DNA of 64,000 nt, from positions 1 to 64,000 of the forward strand of contig NZ_LMVM01000039.1 of assembly GCF_002287175.1 (NCBI RefSeq), read 5' to 3'. Under the pieces are notes generated by a model, which was not told the DNA's origin, searched no databases, and worked only from the letters and a program-made list of their open reading frames with translations. How positions within the stretch are numbered: the first letter of the stretch is position 1; each line of letters opens with the position of its first letter. The position numbers were made by a program, and so were the translations under genes. Source of the stretch: Methanobacterium bryantii. GTDB lineage: Archaea > Methanobacteriota > Methanobacteria > Methanobacteriales > Methanobacteriaceae. Of this stretch, positions 55,853 to 64,000 are shown one piece after another.

Positions 55853-57547
55853 ATGCCAAATTTATTTACACGTGCGCAAAAATTCAGATTAGATTTTTTA
55901 ATCCCGTTGATTCTAGGTCTTTTAGTAATCATTACCAGACTCCCATTTACAAGCAAATTTCTCTATGAATGGGATTCAGTTAATTACTCCCTGGCATTTG
56001 AAAACTACAACATTCTGCAGCAGCAGCCGCATCCACCAGGTTACTTGCTGTATGTAGCTCTAGGAAAAGCTGTTAACTACCTATTCAATGATCCAAATAT
56101 TAGTATGATATTTTTATCAATACTTTTCAGTATTTTAAGTGTTATCTTAGTCTATTTTATGGCTAAAGATATATTTTCCAGAAAAGCAGGCATCATAAGC
56201 TCATTATTACTAATATTCAATCCATTTATATGGTTTTACGGAGAAATTGCAAGTATATACATTTTCGAGGCATTTTTCAGTATTTTAATAGCTTATTCAT
56301 CATATAAGCTTTTTAAAGGTAATGAAAAATTTATATACATTTCTGCATTTGTACTCGGCTTATCTGGAGGTTTTAGAACAGACATACTTGAATTTATGCT
56401 TCCTTTATGGATATTCTGCATATGGAGTGCCAGAATTTATTATACCAAAATTGTTAAAGGTCTGCTGATATTTGTTATTGCTCTATTATTATGGCTATTA
56501 CCCTCAGTTATTTTAACTGGAGGCCTGGAAAGTTATATCCATATTTTAAGATACACTTCTGAAGCTGCAAGCTATACTTCTCTAATATTCGGTGCCAGTA
56601 TCAGCCAGCAAATCCTAAATACAGGAGTCTGCATCATATGGTCATTAGTTGGACTTACACTCATAGGAATTTTAATTAGCGCACTCTTTTTAATTTATCA
56701 CAGAGGAAATTTAAAATCTAAAGTCATTTATTATCTTAAAAAGCCTTTAAATACCTTCTTTCTACTATGGATCATTCCGTCTTTCCTATTTTACTTATTT
56801 ATCTACATAGTAAAACCCGGATACTTACTGACAGTCCTGCCTGCAGTCATGATCCTATTAAGCTACATCATTATTCGTATTTCATCAGATATACACTTTA
56901 ATTTCCCCAAAATATCCAAAAAGCATGCTTTAGGTTTTATATTACTAATTTATGTTATATCAAATACCATCTACTTTGTATATCCATATAATCTTCACAA
57001 TGACCAAATCTGGGAAACACCTACCGATAAAATGGAAACAAATCAGGAAATCTGGTTTGGTATAGACATAGGTTTAATTTATAACAACGCTAAAATTAAT
57101 GCAAACGATGAAAACACCCAGTTACACATTGAAAATATATTGAACATCTCAAATTCAGATCCAGAGAGCACTGTAATTGTTATTAGAGATATCACCAGGG
57201 AAGACGAAGGTTTCAACTGGAGAAAAGCAATGTATTATCTTCCAGGCTACGAAGTTTATTATCTATTTGACCATGAAAACTCGGGAATCGATGGTAATGT
57301 TTCTGTATGGCATGGTAAAGATCACAGCTACAATATCTCCAAATCTAGTGTCGAAGATATAAAATTAAACTCATCTACTACCAAGATCATCTGGGTAATG
57401 AGCAATGAAACCACATTTTATCAGGAAGTAAAAGATAACTTTGGAGTAAGCAGAATTAATCTCCCAAATGGCATGAAACTTTATTGTTCCTATGTTGGAA
57501 ACCAGACTTCAGATATAAAAATCAGCGGTTTTATTTTCCAGCATTGA
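55853..57547 (+). CDS. Multi-pass membrane glycosyltransferase (GT39/ArnT-like)
   Basis: 564 residues with taggag upstream. About ten membrane segments in residues ~15-385; the first loop has an acidic YEWDSVNYSLAFENYN, in the position of the catalytic Asp/Glu of GT-C lipid-linked sugar transferases. A soluble domain of ~170 residues ends the protein outside the membrane. Probably transfers a sugar from a polyprenyl carrier to a surface protein or polymer. The exact family is not certain. Confidence 0.75.
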   Translation: MPNLFTRAQKFRLDFLIPLILGLLVIITRLPFTSKFLYEWDSVNYSLAFENYNILQQQPHPPGYLLYVALGKAVNYLFNDPNISMIFLSILFSILSVILVYFMAKDIFSRKAGIISSLLLIFNPFIWFYGEIASIYIFEAFFSILIAYSSYKLFKGNEKFIYISAFVLGLSGGFRTDILEFMLPLWIFCIWSARIYYTKIVKGLLIFVIALLLWLLPSVILTGGLESYIHILRYTSEAASYTSLIFGASISQQILNTGVCIIWSLVGLTLIGILISALFLIYHRGNLKSKVIYYLKKPLNTFFLLWIIPSFLFYLFIYIVKPGYLLTVLPAVMILLSYIIIRISSDIHFNFPKISKKHALGFILLIYVISNTIYFVYPYNLHNDQIWETPTDKMETNQEIWFGIDIGLIYNNAKINANDENTQLHIENILNISNSDPESTVIVIRDITREDEGFNWRKAMYYLPGYEVYYLFDHENSGIDGNVSVWHGKDHSYNISKSSVEDIKLNSSTTKIIWVMSNETTFYQEVKDNFGVSRINLPNGMKLYCSYVGNQTSDIKISGFIFQH

Positions 57548-57749
57548 ACACTAATACTCATTTTATAACGCCCAATATTCTATCAGAACTTTGTAAATCA
57601 ATGCCCAGATAACACAGTGAAAAATTATATTACCATGATGAGATAATTAAAAAATAACATGCGTTATAAAAGTTTAACAGTTAGTTTAAAACTAAAAAAG
57701 AGCAAATAAGTTAAATTTTATATATAAATAAGTATCACGGAGATTTAAT

Positions 57750-58502
57750 ATGCCAAAAAGATATGAAGGGATGGCTTACTGGGAAATTGTAAGTAGACAA
57801 ATGGGAGTTGTAACTAAATCAGAACAGGAAAGATTTAAAGGCGCTAAAATTACAGTTATAGGCTGCGGTGGGATCGGAGGTGCCGCAACAGAGATGCTTG
57901 TAAGGATGGGAATTGGAAATCTCAGGATAATCGATAAAGACGCTTTCGACGTTTCAAATATTAACCGCCAGCTTATGAGCAGTTTCTACAGTGTGGGAAA
58001 ATCTAAAGTAGGGACAACTTACGAGACTTTAAAGTCAATAAATCCATTTACAAATATCGAAGCCATTGAAGAAGAAGTAAATGAGGATAATGTGGAAAGA
58101 ATTGTTAAAGACAGCGATATTGTCATAGACGCTCTTGATAATTTAGTTACAAGAATTACAGTCAGCAGACATGTTCGTGATTTAGATATTCCATTTATTC
58201 ACGGCGCAATTCATGGAACAATGGGACAGGTTACTGTTTTCACAAAGGACACTCCTACCTATGAAGAAATGTTTAAGCTGCCTTCATGCGGTAAAGAATT
58301 AACTGATGAAGTAGTTAAAAAAATAAAAGATATCGGTGCAGAAGTTCCACCTGTTATTGGTCCTGTTCCAAACATAGTTGGATGCTTACAGGCTTTTGAA
58401 GCTTTTAAACTTATTACATTAGAAGGAGAACCAATCATGGCACCCGATGTTTTAATGTTCGATTTACTTAATAAAGAGCCATTTTCAGTGATTAAATTCT
58501 AA
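57750..58502 (+). CDS. ThiF/MoeB/HesA-family adenylating enzyme
   Basis: 250 residues with cggagat. VIGCGGIGGAATEMLVRMG nucleotide loop, IDKDAFDVSNINRQL with the conserved N-x2-RQ, and the region IDALDNLVTRI. It would adenylate the C-terminal Gly of a ubiquitin-like sulfur carrier for molybdopterin, thiamine or thiotRNA synthesis. The usual zinc CxxC pairs are absent. The catalytic Cys is not obvious; SCGKELT holds the only candidate. Confidence 0.87.
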   Translation: MPKRYEGMAYWEIVSRQMGVVTKSEQERFKGAKITVIGCGGIGGAATEMLVRMGIGNLRIIDKDAFDVSNINRQLMSSFYSVGKSKVGTTYETLKSINPFTNIEAIEEEVNEDNVERIVKDSDIVIDALDNLVTRITVSRHVRDLDIPFIHGAIHGTMGQVTVFTKDTPTYEEMFKLPSCGKELTDEVVKKIKDIGAEVPPVIGPVPNIVGCLQAFEAFKLITLEGEPIMAPDVLMFDLLNKEPFSVIKF

Positions 58503-58513
58503 AAGTGGAAACT

Positions 58514-59173
58514 TTAACCCAAAACATCTTGGGAGAATTTTTTAAATCCAATTTTTTCTATAACTGCACCTACTCTCTTTTCAACACCCTGTTCGCTGTA
58601 ATAATCTATTATTCTACCTATTAACTCAATTACTTCATCATCCGAGAGGTTTTTAGCCAGCAGCTTGCCAATTCGAGGTTTAATTCCACAATTTCCCCCA
58701 ACCAGCAGTTTCCAACCTTTACCAGTTCCAATTAAGCCAATATCACGGACAGCAGATTCACCGCATGAATTTGGACATCCCGAAACAGCTATTTTAAGTT
58801 TACGTGGAGTTGGAACCCCACAATAAAATTCATTGATCTTCTGACTCATCCCTACACTGTTTTGATATCCTTTTTTACAGCAGATATCACCTATACAAGA
58901 TTTAGCAGGTCTTACACATTTACCAAGGTGTCCCCCAGGTTTCATTCTCAAATCTTCCCATACCCTGTCTAAATCTTCTTCCCTAATTCCATGAAGAGAT
59001 ATCCTGCCTTCAGAGGTCAATTTCATTATTTTAATATTATACTTATCCGCTGCATCTGCTATTTTCCTTAACATTGCAGAATCAACTATGCCTCCCGAAA
59101 TATAAGGAATAATAGCATATGTTTCCATATCTTTTTGAACAGAAGCTCCTTTTTCTGGTATATTTTCTTTCAA
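58514..59173 (-). CDS. Small sulfite-reductase-like siroheme/4Fe-4S protein
   Basis: 219 residues. N-terminal half is a ferredoxin-like siroheme-binding repeat (EGRISLHGIREEDLDRVWED) and the core holds CVRPAKSCIGDICCKKGYQN and AVSGCPNSCGESAVRDIG, the Cys sets for coupled siroheme and [4Fe-4S]. Its size matches the small assimilatory-type or Dsr-like proteins common in methanogens. Substrate could be sulfite or nitrite; a role in sulfur assimilation is likely but not shown. Convergent with the ThiF-like gene, 11 nt apart. Confidence 0.85.
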   Translation of the reverse strand: MKENIPEKGASVQKDMETYAIIPYISGGIVDSAMLRKIADAADKYNIKIMKLTSEGRISLHGIREEDLDRVWEDLRMKPGGHLGKCVRPAKSCIGDICCKKGYQNSVGMSQKINEFYCGVPTPRKLKIAVSGCPNSCGESAVRDIGLIGTGKGWKLLVGGNCGIKPRIGKLLAKNLSDDEVIELIGRIIDYYSEQGVEKRVGAVIEKIGFKKFSQDVLG

Positions 59174-59466
59174 ATTTTTTACCCCCTTTTAAAGGTATAA
59201 AAAGCCGGATATATGATCCTCCCACATAAATCCAAATATTTTGCATTTTATTAAACAATTGAAAAACCTTTGAATACGAAAATATTCATTAGAAATATTC
59301 TATCTTGACAAAAGAACAATCTAATAGTAGTTATACTCCAATAAAATTAAATATGTTGTTATTTAATGGTTTAATAATTGAAATATTTTTTTCAAAACAT
59401 TTATATACCAGTAAAAGGAAATCTTCTTCCGGTGTATAATTACTCTAATTATCATGGAGGTAAACA
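59174..59466 (+). promoter_or_regulatory. glnA control region with NrpR operator
   Basis: TATA box tttatata at 59400-59407, then GGAA-ATCTTC-TTCC at 59417-59430, exactly the GGAA-N6-TTCC nitrogen operator known for NrpR. The start lies just downstream with tggaggt. NrpR bound here would block transcription when nitrogen is ample. Confidence 0.88.
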
Positions 59467-60795
59467 ATGTCAGACAAAATAGGACAAGTTATTGAAAATA
59501 TTGAAAAATGCGGCACAAAATTCGTAAGGCTGCAGTTTGTAGATATACATGGAACCCCCAAAAACATGGCAATTCCACTGGTTAAGCCAGATCAAATGGA
59601 AGATATATTAAAAGACGGTCTTTTATTCGATGGTTCCTCTGTTGAAGGATTTGTAGATATTAATGAAAGTGATTTAATTCTTAAACCAGACCCTGATACT
59701 TTTTCAACTCTCCCATGGAGACCAGAAGAAAAAGGTGTTTGTAGATTTATCTGTGACGTCTACTGGCCAGAAGGAAAACCTTTCGAAGGAGACCCAAGAT
59801 ACATACTTAAAAGGGCTTTAGAAAAAGCTGAAAAAGCAGGATATGAATATAACGTTGGTCCAGAACCAGAATTCTTTATATTAGACCAGGACGAAGAAGG
59901 AAACCTGATCCCTAACGATAACGGTGCATACTTCGATGTAGAACCTGTAGACCAGGGAACTGACATCAGAAGACAGCTAGTCATGGATCTGGAAGCTTTA
60001 AACTTTGATGTAGAAGTAAGCCACCACGAAGTGGCCCCAGGTCAGCACGAAATAGATTTCAAGTTTGATAACGCATTAAAAACTGCTGATGCAGTAATCA
60101 CATTCAAACAGGCTATAAAAGCTATTGTAGACACAATGGGCTACATGGTAACATTCATGCCAAAACCATTCTTTGGAGAAAACGGAAGTGGAATGCACTG
60201 CCACCAGTCATTATTCAAAGGCGGTGAAAACGTTTTCTACGACCCAGATACTGAAACCCAGTTATCACAGGAAGCAATGTACTTCATGGGAGGTTTATTA
60301 CAGCACTCCCCAGCTTTAACAGCAATTTGTGCTCCTACCATAAACTCTTACAAACGTTTAGTACCAGGATACGAAGCTCCTGTATACGTAGCTTACGGTC
60401 TCAAAAACAGGTCTACACTGGTAAGAATTCCTGCATCCCGTGGAAAAGGTACCCGTGTTGAACTGAGAATGCCTGACCCATCCTGTAACCCATACCTTGC
60501 ATTTGCTGCAATGTTAGAAGCAGGTTTAGACGGTATGAAAAACAAAGTCGACCCTGGAGAACCAACTGAAATTGATGTATTCGGAAAAAGCATAGAAGAA
60601 CTCAAAACTCTCGGAATAGATGTTTTACCTTCCAGCCTATGGGAAGCATACCATGCACTTGAAAAAGACGATGTTGTGAGATCCACATTAGGCGACCACA
60701 TATACACTCAATTTAGAGATATTAAAAAGGCAGAATGGGACGATTACAGAATACAAGTATTCAATTACGAATTAGACAAGTATTTAACTATCTAA
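59467..60795 (+). CDS. glnA: Glutamine synthetase type I
   Basis: 442 residues with ggaggt upstream. FDGSSVEGF, GPEPEFFILD, SHHEVAPGQHEIDFKF, NGSGMHCHQSLF and PASRGKGTRVELRMPDPSCNPY cover the metal, ATP and glutamate sites. No adenylylation Tyr region of the GSI-beta kind is evident, as expected for archaeal GSI-alpha. Ammonia assimilation; controlled by the NrpR operator just upstream and next to nrpR itself. Confidence 0.95.
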   Translation: MSDKIGQVIENIEKCGTKFVRLQFVDIHGTPKNMAIPLVKPDQMEDILKDGLLFDGSSVEGFVDINESDLILKPDPDTFSTLPWRPEEKGVCRFICDVYWPEGKPFEGDPRYILKRALEKAEKAGYEYNVGPEPEFFILDQDEEGNLIPNDNGAYFDVEPVDQGTDIRRQLVMDLEALNFDVEVSHHEVAPGQHEIDFKFDNALKTADAVITFKQAIKAIVDTMGYMVTFMPKPFFGENGSGMHCHQSLFKGGENVFYDPDTETQLSQEAMYFMGGLLQHSPALTAICAPTINSYKRLVPGYEAPVYVAYGLKNRSTLVRIPASRGKGTRVELRMPDPSCNPYLAFAAMLEAGLDGMKNKVDPGEPTEIDVFGKSIEELKTLGIDVLPSSLWEAYHALEKDDVVRSTLGDHIYTQFRDIKKAEWDDYRIQVFNYELDKYLTI

Positions 60796-60931
60796 TTCCC
60801 CCTTTCTCATTTTTAATTTTTTTGAAAAGTTTAAATTAGTCAAAAATCAATAGAATTTCAGCACCTAAATAAAAAGCGTTTAGGTTTAATTTTACAATTA
60901 CAATTTTATATAACTCAAATTTGGTGAAGAA

Positions 60932-62644
60932 ATGCCTGATGAAACTGATCGTAAAATGATAGAAATCCTGAGGATCCTTGCAGATCAAAATAAAGTTCTT
61001 GGTGCAAAAACAATTGCAGAAGAACTGAAACGGAAAGGTTATAACCTGGGAGAGCGAGCGGTACGATATCATATGCGTATTTTAGATGAAAAAGGTTTTA
61101 CAGAACGTATAGGATATGCCGGTAGAGAAATAACTGAAAAAGGATTAAAAGAACTTGAAAAAGGTCTTATTTATGATCAAGTAGATTTTGCTTTTTCTAA
61201 ATTTGAAGGAATGATATACAAAACTTCTTTAGACCCACAAGAAGGTAAAGGGTCAGTAATTGTAAATACATCCAGTTTTATATACGACCAGAAAGTTGTC
61301 GACATAATTAAAGAAGTATTCAGTAAGGGAATTGCAGTAAGCCCCTATGTTAAATTTAACGATAACAGATCCAGTGAAGAAAAAACTTCGGATAATAACG
61401 AAATTATGTTAAATACCATTTGTGGTACCACCATAGATGGAATGCTCCTAAATGCAGGAATTCCCGTAATCCCGCAATATGGAGGCCTTGTAAAAGTAGA
61501 AAATTATGTTCCTAAACGTTTTACCGAATTGATATCTTATAAAGAAACATCCATGACTCCTATTGAAGCATTTACTGCAAAAGAAATAACATCAGTATTA
61601 GATATAGCCAGAGAAGGAACTGGATTACTTCCTGCAAATTTCAGGATAATCCCTGCAGTTGCAAGAGATAATGCCGTTAACCTTTTTAAACAATTCCAGA
61701 AAATAGGAATATCTGGACTTTTAAAAATAGGTAAAAACGGAGAACCTGTTCTCGGAGTTCCCGTAGAAGATGATATGGTTGGTATTGCAATAACTGGAGG
61801 AATAGCTCCACTTTGTGCTGCAAAAGAAGCAGGCTGTTCTGTTAACATCAAATTAGCCGAAAACATAATGGAATTTGGAGATATGGAAAAGTTAGTTCCT
61901 TCAAAACCTGCATTAAAAACCAGCAACTCTGAAACTGGAGAAAAAGTTAAATTTTTACTTTCAAAGGCATGGAACCTCATATACAACGTGGACTTTGACA
62001 TCGAAACACAAAAAGGCGACGTAATTGTAAATGTATCCTATGTAACTAACGATGACCTTGATGATGCACTTGAAATAATAAACCGTGTATTCCAGACTAA
62101 GCCGGAGTACTGTACAAGTAAATTTTATAAAATAATTCCCCATGCAGACGGCGACAGAACTGGAATTGCCACAGTATGCAGCTTTACCATTGACGGCATA
62201 CTGGTTAAAAACGATATACTTGTAACTCCAAAATACAGCGGAATTCTTGAGATAGAAGAAAAAGGTCCGAGGTTTACAGAACTTACATCATACAGTGGAT
62301 CATCCCTTGATCCCCATGAAGTTTATATTTCAAAGGGAATGACATCAGTTTTAGATTCATTAGAAGGAACTGGAAGGATACTTGCAAGTTTAAGGGAAAT
62401 CCCATACATGGCAAGGTCCAGTGCAATAGATATTTTAGATAAGGTACAGGAAACCGGATTTTCAATCCTTAAAATAGGAAACCCAAGTGAACTTCTTTAT
62501 AACGCCAAGGTAGAAAGATATCACGTGGGTATAGCAGCTCCAGGTGGCCTGAATCCAATTGCAGCATTAAACGAAGAGGATATACCGGTTAATGTAAAAG
62601 CTGTGGAAACCATGATGAACCTATCTGATATGGAAGAGTTTTAG
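60932..62644 (+). CDS. nrpR: Nitrogen repressor NrpR (two-domain form)
   Basis: 570 residues with ttggtga. Winged helix at ~5-72 (MIEILRILADQNKVLGAKTI, NLGERAVRYHMRILDEKGFT), then two NrpR/DUF128 ligand domains (~80-315 and ~330-570), each with ..CGTTIDGMLLN or ..CSFTIDGILVK and GTGLLPANFR or GTGRILASLR. It senses 2-oxoglutarate and represses nif/gln promoters. A small inverted repeat ACCTAAA/TTTAGGT (60863-60886) lies in its leader. Confidence 0.95.
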   Translation: MPDETDRKMIEILRILADQNKVLGAKTIAEELKRKGYNLGERAVRYHMRILDEKGFTERIGYAGREITEKGLKELEKGLIYDQVDFAFSKFEGMIYKTSLDPQEGKGSVIVNTSSFIYDQKVVDIIKEVFSKGIAVSPYVKFNDNRSSEEKTSDNNEIMLNTICGTTIDGMLLNAGIPVIPQYGGLVKVENYVPKRFTELISYKETSMTPIEAFTAKEITSVLDIAREGTGLLPANFRIIPAVARDNAVNLFKQFQKIGISGLLKIGKNGEPVLGVPVEDDMVGIAITGGIAPLCAAKEAGCSVNIKLAENIMEFGDMEKLVPSKPALKTSNSETGEKVKFLLSKAWNLIYNVDFDIETQKGDVIVNVSYVTNDDLDDALEIINRVFQTKPEYCTSKFYKIIPHADGDRTGIATVCSFTIDGILVKNDILVTPKYSGILEIEEKGPRFTELTSYSGSSLDPHEVYISKGMTSVLDSLEGTGRILASLREIPYMARSSAIDILDKVQETGFSILKIGNPSELLYNAKVERYHVGIAAPGGLNPIAALNEEDIPVNVKAVETMMNLSDMEEF

Positions 62645-62699
62645 ATCTTCCAAAAGCTTTATTTATTTTACTGCTGATTCTTATATAAGGTGTAATCAA

Positions 62700-63197
62700 A
62701 TGCTTATCGATGAAATCATATACAAACCAATCGGAACTATACACTCCCCATTCAAAAATCTAGAAGGTATGCCTATACAACCAATAGGTGCAAGAGGCGT
62801 TGAAGGAGAGATACAGCTAGACGAAAAATATGAAGAAGGACTTAAGGATCTTGAAGGATTCTCACACATAATTTTAATCTACCACCTCCACCTTTCAAAA
62901 GGATATTCACTACAGGTAAAACCATTCTTAGATACTGTAAAAAGAGGAATATTTGCAACCAGGGCCCCAAAACGTCCAAATGCAATAGGAATGTCAGTAG
63001 TGTGCCTTGACAAAATAGAAGGATCCACTGTATACATATCCAACGTGGATGTTGTTGATGGTACTCCCCTTTTAGATATTAAACCATATATACCTAATTT
63101 TGATAAATGTAAAGGTGAAGAACTGCGGATCGGATGGTTTGAAGACAAACATGAAAATGCAAATCATAAAAAGTCTGATGACAGATTCATAGATTAA
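62700..63197 (+). CDS. trmO: tRNA N6-threonylcarbamoyladenosine methyltransferase TrmO-like
   Basis: 165 residues with aaggtgt. YKPIGTIHSPFKN start, FSHIILIYHLHLSKGYSL, RGIFATRAPKRPNAIGMSVV and DVVDGTPLLDIKPYIP are TsaA/TrmO signatures. It is a single-fold SAM-dependent enzyme that methylates t6A37 of some tRNAs. The C-terminal domain of the E. coli protein is absent, as in other archaeal members. Confidence 0.9.
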   Translation: MLIDEIIYKPIGTIHSPFKNLEGMPIQPIGARGVEGEIQLDEKYEEGLKDLEGFSHIILIYHLHLSKGYSLQVKPFLDTVKRGIFATRAPKRPNAIGMSVVCLDKIEGSTVYISNVDVVDGTPLLDIKPYIPNFDKCKGEELRIGWFEDKHENANHKKSDDRFID

Positions 63198-63448
63198 ATT
63201 ATCTTCTTATTTTTATTTTAATATATTTTTAATATCTAATTATGTAAATTTCTTACATAAAAATTATTTAATCTAATTTTTTAAGATAAAAAGTACCTAA
63301 AATGCTTTTAGATAAATTTAAAAACTCGAATTATTTTATAATACATATCAACGTCATTATTTAACTTATATCCTCCATAAAAGCATGGAAAAAGTATTTA
63401 ATATATAAAACCCAACATATAATATAATAATAATAGGAGGAAGATATA

Positions 63449-63658
63449 ATGAAATTAAGTGCAAGGAACCATATTAAAGGAACTGTAGAAAAAGTTGACG
63501 AAGGCGCAATTATGGCCAGCGTTAAAATAAAAATTGATGCCCCCGACACAATAACCTCCATAATAACCAAAGAATCCATTAAAGATCTAGATATCAAAGC
63601 AGGCGATAAAGTAGTAGTTATCGTTAAATCCACCGAAGTCATGATCGGAAAAGAATAA
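63449..63658 (+). CDS. mop: Molybdopterin/molybdate-binding Mop (TOBE) protein
   Basis: 69 residues with aggagga. LSARNHIKGTVEKVDEGAIM..SIITKESIKDLDIKAGDKVVVIVKSTEVMIGKE is one complete TOBE/Mop unit, which binds molybdate or tungstate as an oligomer. Fits an organism with Mo/W formylmethanofuran dehydrogenase and Fdh-type enzymes. Confidence 0.93.
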   Translation: MKLSARNHIKGTVEKVDEGAIMASVKIKIDAPDTITSIITKESIKDLDIKAGDKVVVIVKSTEVMIGKE

Positions 63659-64000
63659 TATTAATTACATGTTTTCTCAACCTCAAAAATCGTAGATTTT
63701 TGATAGTATTTAATGCCGAGGAATTTTTAAATTCGACACCCCGAAAACCTATGGTTTTCGAAGACCGCAGAAATTTTTATAAAAATTTCTGCAGGGTTCT
63801 TTTTAAAAACTGAAATTAATCGTTAGTTATACTTCTAATTTTTAATTTATTGAACTTTCAAATGCTTAAACACACACTAACCCTTTATTTAAAGCCCTGT
63901 AAAAAAAACATGTTAAATTATAATGATTAATCCCTTGTTACAGCTTTAAAAATCCCATTTTCTTCATAGACAAATAATATGACTTCACCATTTACAGGAC
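63659..64000. repeat. Intergenic with three short-loop hairpins
   Basis: TCAAAAATC-GTA-GATTTTTGA (63683-63703), CGAAAACC-TAT-GGTTTTCG (63742-63760) and GCAGAAATTTT-TATA-AAAATTTCTGC (63767-63792) lie after mop. They match the style of the 18.9 kb field. No gene is seen to the window end. Confidence 0.65.

Overview
The window is AT-rich archaeal DNA and most likely comes from a hydrogenotrophic methanogen of the Methanobacteriales, probably Methanobacterium. Supporting signs are pseudomurein-binding repeats on surface proteins, F420 genes (F420H2:NADP oxidoreductase, CofH), a fused VorA subunit, NrpR beside glnA with its GGAA-N6-TTCC operator, MvhD- and FdhB-type electron-transfer proteins, an intron-containing tRNA-Met, and TATA boxes with GGTGA/GGAGG ribosome binding sites. 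The genus is inferred from gene content only.

Layout. 1-9.6 kb: four related secreted wall proteins (one cut by the window edge) built from a glycoside-hydrolase-like barrel, Ig-like (Big_5) repeats, pseudomurein-binding repeats and a transglutaminase-type domain. Three share a fixed-length 5' leader and appear to start at ATT. 9.9-15 kb: HTH-cupin regulator, acyl-CoA ligase and vorCBA. 15.2-18.9 kb: DJ-1/PfpI protein and a two-subunit 2-oxoacid:ferredoxin oxidoreductase. 18.9-24.3 kb: an accessory scar with a dense field of triloop hairpins, two further copies of the oxidoreductase beta-subunit 3' end, a decayed RHH gene, a small secreted protein with an ABC transporter, and a broken uvsE. 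24.4-26.3 kb: nicotinate phosphoribosyltransferase and tRNA-Met. 26.4-39.5 kb (minus strand): a biosynthetic cluster with a C-A-T-C-A-T-reductase NRPS, its phosphopantetheinyl transferase, a MATE exporter fused to an RsbW-like ATPase domain, and a partner-switch set (STAS protein, ATPase, SpoIIE-type phosphatase). 39.8-41.6 kb: nadX-nadA.

41.7-52.9 kb: an apparent alcohol/F420 regulon. It holds a secondary alcohol dehydrogenase, F420H2:NADP oxidoreductase, an SDR remnant, two TetR regulators, a hypothetical protein, an FdhA-like/FdhB/MvhD operon, an ABM protein, an SDR and an AhpD-like protein. A palindrome of the form AACATTCGGTATGTT sits against the TATA boxes of at least three transcription units. 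A plausible flow is alcohol to NADPH to F420H2 to the FdhB-MvhD module to heterodisulfide reductase. 53-64 kb: AIM24-like protein, cofH, membrane glycosyltransferase, ThiF-like protein, small sulfite-reductase-like protein, glnA, nrpR, trmO and a Mop protein.

The least expected items are these: the ATT starts with covarying leader hairpins; a hairpin plus U-run at 41762-41817 (minus strand) whose loop is exactly complementary to the Shine-Dalgarno region of those wall-protein genes; the triloop hairpin field at 18.9-19.4 kb; the archaeal NRPS whose first adenylation domain lacks the usual amino-group-binding Asp; and the shared operator linking alcohol oxidation to an active-site-deficient formate-dehydrogenase-like complex.
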